Shown: positions 38,930 through 43,161 of the stretch, in pieces | How positions within the stretch are numbered: position 1 is the stretch's first letter | How the letters are laid out: every line of letters starts with the position of its first letter | NCBI GenBank assembly: GCA_017626845.1 | Contig: JAGAHX010000002.1 | Span: forward strand, 1 to 43,161 | Direction: 5' to 3' | DNA length: 43,161 bases | Source: Bacillota bacterium | GTDB lineage: Bacteria; Bacillota; Clostridia; Peptostreptococcales; Anaerovoracaceae | Position numbers and translations under genes: made by a program | The notes under the pieces: model-generated | Databases searched by the model: none | What the model was told of the DNA's origin: nothing | The model's input: only the letters and a program-made list of their open reading frames with translations

Positions 38930-39472
38930 TTATTGCGGGTCAACGCCCCGCTTTACCGCTTCCTGGCGCAGGATCTCCTGTTCCAGGGCGCTGTCTTTCC
39001 AATCCAGCTTTCCGTCCCGGTTCCAGTCGATGCCGGACTTAGGCGCACCGTTTCCGGAAGTTGCCGTTTTATCCGCTTTCGGAGCCGTTCTGTTGACTTC
39101 TTTCGGGATGCTGCCGTACTTCTGCGCCAACTGCTCCACTTTCTCGTCGCTCACCCCGCCGTTATCGCTGAATTTTCGCAGCGGTGCATTCAGGATCTGG
39201 GCTGTACGGGCGGCTTCTTCCGCTGCCTCCCTTGCCTTTCTCTTTCTGCGGGCCTCCAGGTAAGGCAGCAGGCCCCAGGCGAGAAGCGCTCCGCCGAGGC
39301 AGAATCCGACGACCATGCCGCCGAACGACAATTGTTCTCCCGAATCGTCGAAACAGATCCCGATGAACATCAACCCGAATGCGATCTTCGCGATCATCGC
39401 GCCGCGGCTCTGGCGCATGCCGGTCCGGGCTTCCCTTTCGTCCGCCCGCGTTCTTCTGTACTCACTGCTCAT
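38930..39472 (-). CDS. Membrane protein with C-terminal EF-hand loop
   Basis: A 180-residue protein of unknown function. A charged N-terminus (about 1-25) is followed by two membrane helices (about 26-46 and 51-70), a basic helical stretch rich in Arg/Ala/Glu, and a C-terminal loop [12 protein letters not shown]. That loop fits the 12-residue EF-hand calcium pattern (acidic or Asn at positions 1, 3, 5, 9 and 12). GGAGGTCACCC supports the ATG at 39472; longer forms would run into the promoter of the divergent gene. Confidence 0.8.
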   Translation of the reverse strand: MSSEYRRTRADEREARTGMRQSRGAMIAKIAFGLMFIGICFDDSGEQLSFGGMVVGFCLGGALLAWGLLPYLEARRKRKAREAAEEAARTAQILNAPLRKFSDNGGVSDEKVEQLAQKYGSIPKEVNRTAPKADKTATSGNGAPKSGIDWNRDGKLDWKDSALEQEILRQEAVKRGVDPQ

Positions 39473-39499
39473 GGGTGACCTCCAAAAAAAATTTTCTCG

Positions 39500-39508
39500 T
39501 GGTATTAT
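39500..39508 (+). promoter_or_regulatory. Extended -10 promoter of the gamma-carbonic anhydrase gene
   Basis: TGGTATTAT lies 34 bases before the ATG at 39543. Confidence 0.6.
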
Positions 39509-39542
39509 TATAGCATGGATAAAACGGCACAAGGAGGCATAT

Positions 39543-40046
39543 ATGATCTTAGAATATAACGGCAAGACGCCGGATCTTGAAAAAGCGGCGTTCGTAGCGG
39601 AGAATGCGGTCGTTGCCGGGGATGTGACCCTGCAGCAGGACAGTTCCGTCTGGTTCGGCGCGGTCATCCGGGGAGACGGCCCCCACATCGAGATCGGGGA
39701 ACGCAGCAACATCCAGGACGGCTGCATTCTGCACGCGGATCCCGGCTATCCCCTCACCGTGGGGAATAAGGTGACCGTGGGCCACGGCGCCATCCTGCAC
39801 GGATGCACCGTAGGCGACGGCAGCCTCGTCGGCATGGGAGCCATCGTGCTCAACGGCGCGAAGATCGGGAAGAACTGCATCGTCGGCGCAGGCTCCCTGG
39901 TAACGGGCGGCAAGGAATTCGGCGACGGCAACCTGATCATGGGAAGCCCGGCCAAAGCCGTCCGGAAACTCTCGCCCGTCGAGATCGCATCCAACCTGTC
40001 CTCCGCAAAACATTACGTGGAGCAGGCGAAGGAATACGCTGAATAG
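39543..40046 (+). CDS. Gamma-carbonic anhydrase-family hexapeptide-repeat protein
   Basis: A 167-residue left-handed beta-helix protein of the YrdA/PaaY/gamma-CA group. Visible: [20 protein letters not shown], then [32 protein letters not shown] and [20 protein letters not shown]. The histidines in ILHAD and GHGAILH are in the places of the metal ligands. It may hydrate CO2 or bind CoA-like ligands; activity is unproven for most of the group. AAGGAGGCATAT fixes the start. It converges with the DapA-type gene, ending one base before it. Confidence 0.93.
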   Translation: MILEYNGKTPDLEKAAFVAENAVVAGDVTLQQDSSVWFGAVIRGDGPHIEIGERSNIQDGCILHADPGYPLTVGNKVTVGHGAILHGCTVGDGSLVGMGAIVLNGAKIGKNCIVGAGSLVTGGKEFGDGNLIMGSPAKAVRKLSPVEIASNLSSAKHYVEQAKEYAE

Positions 40047-40047
40047 G

Positions 40048-40944
40048 CTACATCGCGTCCACTTCCGCCATCAGCGCCGCAGCTTTTGCCACCGATTCTT
40101 CCGTCGCGGCCGGCATGGGCTCTGCGCAGTAGGGCTGGATCGGAAGACCTTTAAGCATCATGGCCCGCTTCATCAAGGGATGGAACGGGTCCATGATCGA
40201 ATAGAACGTAAAGAGCTTGTTGATCTTCTGCTGCAGTCTCGCGACCTCCGCCAGATCGCCTTCATCCACCGCGCGGCAGGCGTCTGCGAACAATTCGGGA
40301 TACAGGTTTGTAAGGCCCGAGATCGCTCCATTGCCGCCCGAAAGCATGTTGCGGAAGAAGTTATCGTCGTAGCCCTGAAGGACGCAGAAATCGGCGAACT
40401 CCGGCCTTACAGCGTCCAGGAGAGCGCGGGTATGGGGGAACCCGGGAACGGTATCCTTCAGGCCTGCGATATTTTTATGCTTTTTCAGCAGGCGCACCAG
40501 CAGGGCCGGCGAAATTTCCGAGCCCGTGGCACCGGGAAAGTTATACAGGAAGATGTCGCCGTGGATGCGCTCTGCGCACAGATCGTACCAGCGTTCCAGT
40601 TCCGGTTCCGTAAGGGCAAAGTAATACGGCGGCACGATGATCACCGCGTCCGCACCTTTGTCCAGCGCGTAGTTCGCCAGCTCCACCGTATCCTCGAGGC
40701 GCGTGGATCCGCAGCCGATGATGGTCTTCGCCCGCCCTTTGCACGTTTCCACCGCGATGTCCGCCATCTGCTTTCTCTGGGGCATGGAAAGTGCGAAAAA
40801 CTCGCCGATGCTGCCCATGACGATGAAGCCCCGGATCCCTCCGGCCATCACGTATTCGTATACGCTCTTCTGGGCCGCCTCATCGATGTTTCTCTCTTCG
40901 TCAAAGCATGTAATGATGGGGCAGAAATACTGCGCCTTATACAT
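40048..40944 (-). CDS. DapA/N-acetylneuraminate lyase-family aldolase
   Basis: A 298-residue class I aldolase or dehydratase. The Schiff-base lysine is Lys163 in AGLKDTVPG, and the catalytic tyrosine is Tyr134 in FLYNFPG. The substrate loop reads GSIGEFFAL where DapA has GTTGE, so it is unlikely to be the lysine-pathway enzyme. Together with the UxaA-type subunits encoded upstream, it probably splits or dehydrates a 2-keto-3-deoxy sugar acid. It overlaps the end of the UxaA gene by 8 bases and is last in the operon. Confidence 0.9.
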   Translation of the reverse strand: MYKAQYFCPIITCFDEERNIDEAAQKSVYEYVMAGGIRGFIVMGSIGEFFALSMPQRKQMADIAVETCKGRAKTIIGCGSTRLEDTVELANYALDKGADAVIIVPPYYFALTEPELERWYDLCAERIHGDIFLYNFPGATGSEISPALLVRLLKKHKNIAGLKDTVPGFPHTRALLDAVRPEFADFCVLQGYDDNFFRNMLSGGNGAISGLTNLYPELFADACRAVDEGDLAEVARLQQKINKLFTFYSIMDPFHPLMKRAMMLKGLPIQPYCAEPMPAATEESVAKAAALMAEVDAM

Positions 40945-42100
40945 AGTTGCACACCCTGGCGATCGCCATTTCCGTAAATCCGAGAGCTTCCGCCTTCGTC
41001 AGTTTTCCGTTTGCCACGTCCTGCAGCTCCTGCATCAGCACGTCTCCCATCTCCTCCAGGGTCTGGGGTCCGTAGATGACCGGGCTCGCATCGATATCGA
41101 TATTGTCGCTCATCTTCGCGAAAGTCAGTTTGTTTCCCGTGATCTTGATGACCGGCGCGATGGGGTTGCCCGTCGGCGTGCCCCGGCCCGTGGAGAACAC
41201 CACGACCTGGGCGCCGCCGGCTACCATGCCTGCAACGGAGGACGGATCGTTGCCCGGCGTGTCCATGATGACCAGGCCCTTCTTCGCCTCCACCTGCTTC
41301 GCGTAATCGTACACCGCGTTCACCGCCGTGTGGCCGCCCTTATGGATGCAGCCCAGAGACTTTTCCTCCAGGGTCGTAAGCCCGCCGGCCTTGTTGCCGG
41401 GAGACGGGTTGCCCGCCCGGACTTCTTCTCCTACCAGCTGCAGCGCCTTCTCGTAACGGTGCACGATGTCGTAGATCTGCTGCGAAATTTCCGGTGTAGC
41501 GCCGCGCTTCGCAAGAATATGCTCCGCGCCGATGAATTCCGTAGTCTCCGACAGGATGGACGTGCCGCCCAGCGCCACCATCCGGTCGCTCATCTCGCCG
41601 ATAAGGGGGTTGGCTGCCAGGCCGCTGGTGGGGTCACTGCCGCCGCATTCGGTACCCACGATGAGCTCGCTCATGGGGAACACTTCTTTCTGCAGCATCG
41701 AAGCCTCCGCCGCCATCTCCTTCGCAGCCCGCACCGCCAGTTCGACGGTCTTGATGGTGCCGCCGCACTCCTGGATGATGAATTGCGCCAGGGGTTTGTT
41801 CGTCCGTTCTTGGATCGCATCCACTACCAGATCCATCTGGCAGTTCTCACAGCCCAGGGAAATGACCACCGTTCCGTACACGTTGGGGTTAGCCGCGTAG
41901 CCCGCCATAACGTCCATGGTGAGCTGCTGGTCCGATCCGACCTGGGAGCAGCCGTTCTGGTTGTTGAACGTAACGGCACTTTCCACCTGATTCGCCACGA
42001 TCCGCGCCGTATCCGACGCGCATACGGATGCGGGCAGGATGAGGATCTTGTTTCTGATGCCGACTCTGCCGTCGGGTCTTTGATATCCGTAAAATTCCAT
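40937..42100 (-). CDS. UxaA-family dehydratase/lyase, large subunit
   Basis: A 387-residue protein of the altronate/galactarate dehydratase C-terminal family. Marks: FYGYQRPDGRVGIRNKILIL at the start, VISLGCENCQMD, GTECGGSDPTSGLAANPLIG near residues 168-187, and VVFSTGRGTPTGNPIAPVIK. The small SAF subunit is encoded separately just upstream, as in SuyAB-type or split UxaA enzymes. It should remove water (or sulfite, in SuyB) from a sugar acid or hydroxy acid; which one is not readable. AGGAGGACGGC fixes the start. Confidence 0.9.
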   Translation of the reverse strand: MEFYGYQRPDGRVGIRNKILILPASVCASDTARIVANQVESAVTFNNQNGCSQVGSDQQLTMDVMAGYAANPNVYGTVVISLGCENCQMDLVVDAIQERTNKPLAQFIIQECGGTIKTVELAVRAAKEMAAEASMLQKEVFPMSELIVGTECGGSDPTSGLAANPLIGEMSDRMVALGGTSILSETTEFIGAEHILAKRGATPEISQQIYDIVHRYEKALQLVGEEVRAGNPSPGNKAGGLTTLEEKSLGCIHKGGHTAVNAVYDYAKQVEAKKGLVIMDTPGNDPSSVAGMVAGGAQVVVFSTGRGTPTGNPIAPVIKITGNKLTFAKMSDNIDIDASPVIYGPQTLEEMGDVLMQELQDVANGKLTKAEALGFTEMAIARVCNYV

Positions 42101-42109
42101 GCCGTCCTC

Positions 42110-42379
42110 CTATAGCGCTTCTCTGTGGTTCTCTACGTTATGCGTGTGCACGTGGGTGCCCGCGGGGATATCTTCCGCCGCCAGACCGATGTGTTCGCCG
42201 TATTTTACGACCGGCTGCCCCTTGGGAATGTCCCGGATGGCGACCTTATGGTAGATGGTTACATCGCTTTTCGCCGTGACCCCGAGATCGGTTCCCCGGG
42301 CTTCGAGTCTGTCGCCTTTGGCGATGGGCTCGATGGCAACGGCGACGTTGTCCTTTGCATCGATGATGGTTACGTTCAT
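42110..42379 (-). CDS. UxaA-family dehydratase/lyase, small SAF-domain subunit
   Basis: An 89-residue SAF-domain protein, the N-terminal part of UxaA-type enzymes as a separate chain: VAVAIEPIAKGDRLEA, KVAIRDIPKGQPVVKYGEHI and the ending GTHVHTHNVEN, a mark of the family. Its ATG overlaps the stop of the MobA-like gene (ATGA), and the large subunit starts 9 bases after it ends. Confidence 0.92.
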   Translation of the reverse strand: MNVTIIDAKDNVAVAIEPIAKGDRLEARGTDLGVTAKSDVTIYHKVAIRDIPKGQPVVKYGEHIGLAAEDIPAGTHVHTHNVENHREAL

Positions 42380-42954
42380 ACTGGCTGCTCCTTTAAAAAT
42401 TGTTCAGGGGTATCGATGTCCCGCGCTTCGTCCGGATCGGGCAGAGGCCAGAAGAAGCAGTCTTCCGGACGGGCCGAAAGGATGCGTCTTCCGCCGGCAT
42501 CCCCTTCCAGGGACAAAAGCGCAGGATAACAGTCTTTGGAGAAAATGGCTGGATTGGTGGGGTCATCCCCGGCCAGGCAGCTGCCCATGGGCTTGCCCGA
42601 CGCCTGCCAGGCTTTGTGGAAGGCCGCCAGGGTGTCTGCCGTCAGGAACGGCTGGTCGCCGGCGCAGAAGCAGACCTCTTCCGCACCCTTTTCCGCCAGT
42701 TCCCGCACGCCGGCCCGGATGGAGCCGGACAGGCCTTTCAAGCACTCTTCGGAATAGATGCATGCGATGCCGTTCTCTTTGCAGAGCTTTCGCACGGCAT
42801 CGTGACAGGTGACCACCGTAACACGGAACCGCCGGTCCCACTGCAGGCGCAGCGCCGTATGCAGCACCATAGGTCTGCCGTTCAGGGCTGCCAGTAACTT
42901 ATTGCTGCCGAAACGTTCCGCCCTGCCTCCCGCAAGGATAATGGTTTCGATCAT
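42376..42954 (-). CDS. MobA/MocA-like nucleotidyltransferase
   Basis: A 192-residue nucleotidyltransferase of the molybdenum cofactor cytidylyl/guanylyltransferase type. The NTP-binding start is IILAGGRAERFGSNKLLAAL, with the metal-binding CAGDQPFLTADTL near residue 98 and DIDTPEQF near the end. Such proteins load a nucleotide on molybdopterin for molybdenum hydroxylases; related ones (YgfJ-like) are less well defined. It heads the sugar-acid operon and overlaps the SAF gene by 4 bases. AAAGGAG lies upstream, and a 17-base-spaced promoter at 42991-43019. Confidence 0.88.
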   Translation of the reverse strand: MIETIILAGGRAERFGSNKLLAALNGRPMVLHTALRLQWDRRFRVTVVTCHDAVRKLCKENGIACIYSEECLKGLSGSIRAGVRELAEKGAEEVCFCAGDQPFLTADTLAAFHKAWQASGKPMGSCLAGDDPTNPAIFSKDCYPALLSLEGDAGGRRILSARPEDCFFWPLPDPDEARDIDTPEQFLKEQPV

Positions 42955-42990
42955 GCGGACCGCTCCTTTCCTTTACAAAATACCGATTCC

Positions 42991-43019
42991 ATTTTAATAC
43001 GCCGTTATTCCTCCGTCAA
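42991..43019 (-). promoter_or_regulatory. Promoter of the MobA-like/UxaA/DapA operon
   Basis: The minus strand has TTGACG (43014-43019), 17 bases, then TAAAAT (42991-42996). Confidence 0.7.
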
Positions 43020-43028
43020 AATAATCAT

Positions 43029-43156
43029 AACCACGCGTTGAACGCGTGGTTTGGACAGCCCCTGCAAGGGGCTATCTCTTGTGGTAGCCCCTCAAGGGGC
43101 ATCGAATAACCTAACAACCACAGTTTTATTACTGGCAGCCCCCTTCTCGGGGGCTG
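43029..43156. mobile_element. Hairpin cluster resembling the end of an IS200/IS605-family element
   Basis: Four stem-loops follow each other: AACCACGCGTT/AACGCGTGGTT (43029-43051), AGCCCC/GGGGCT (43057-43073), GCCCC/GGGGC (43087-43100) and CAGCCCCC/GGGGGCTG (43136-43156). The first two resemble hairpins I associate with the non-coding ends of IS200/IS605 elements in Clostridia. No transposase is visible before the window ends, so the assignment is tentative. Confidence 0.5.
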
Positions 43157-43161
43157 TTTTG

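Noticed and set aside
43057-43156. CRISPR-like repeats at the right edge
   Set aside because: The AGCCCC hairpins differ in length and loop, and spacing is irregular with no unit repeat; they fit a mobile-element end better.

Overview
The window reads as chromosomal DNA of an anaerobic member of the Bacillota, most likely class Clostridia. Supporting signs are AGGAGG-type ribosome binding sites, a SigI/RsgI sigma/anti-sigma pair, a group II ECF transporter module, a YolD-like protein with a Y-family polymerase, a GATE-domain membrane protein related to clostridial CD0519/CD1768, and several LxxC lipoproteins. The DNA is GC-rich with long antisense shadow ORFs, so most long open frames are not genes. 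Genes are dense; no gene-free stretch exceeds 300 bases. No rRNA, tRNA or CRISPR array was seen. Taxonomy below class is not resolved by reading alone.

Layout. (1) 1-240: the window edge cuts an IS1182-type transposase, followed by a REP-like GGGGACGGTTC palindrome. (2) 238-3865, minus: xfp phosphoketolase, a VTT-domain membrane protein and mntP. (3) 3967-9540, minus: an N-acyl-D-amino-acid island with two 454-residue deacylase paralogues, a YfcC/DcuC transporter and an M20 amidohydrolase. (4) 9607-12152, minus: rluA-lepB-smpB-ybaK. (5) 12232-14184, plus: a short MltG-like protein, fba and a prepilin-peptidase-like gene whose ATG lies inside the fba terminator; its 3' end overlaps convergent gapA. 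(6) 14127-18378, minus: ecfA1-ecfA2-ecfT-trmB-gapA. (7) 18429-23839: an XRE regulator with membrane segments, bcp, a GATE-domain protein, amidohydrolase-pnuC and a lipoprotein. (8) 23842-29035: SOS-type polymerase plus YolD-like protein, ilvE, alpha/beta hydrolase, thiamine pyrophosphokinase and a HAD phosphatase. (9) 29039-36280: 5'-nucleotidase, then the sigI-rsgI / VTC-DUF4956-MBL / Cthe_2159-like surface locus. (10) 36445-42954: C69 peptidase, two related small lipoproteins, an EF-hand membrane protein, gamma-carbonic anhydrase and a UxaA/SAF/DapA operon led by a MobA-like gene. (11) 43029-43156: hairpins resembling an IS200/IS605 end.

The strongest candidate for an undescribed system is region 9. 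Three transcription units there (sigI-rsgI; VTC-DUF4956-MBL lipoprotein; the secreted Cthe_2159-like beta-helix protein) each carry a promoter of the form ACCCC-N20-CGAAA with exactly the same spacing. This matches the known SigI promoter type. The ectodomain of RsgI ends in a Pro/Gly/Gln/Met-rich tail that resembles the low-complexity tails of the secreted protein. I infer a small self-contained SigI regulon that builds or senses a surface or polyphosphate-related structure.

Two broader patterns stand out. At least thirteen promoters are of the extended -10 type (TG-N-TATAAT-like), and several are fused to the U-tract of the preceding terminator. Three genes (rluA, ecfA1, amidohydrolase) appear to be leaderless, with the -10 box only 9 to 11 bases before an ATG in a shared TTATGAG context.
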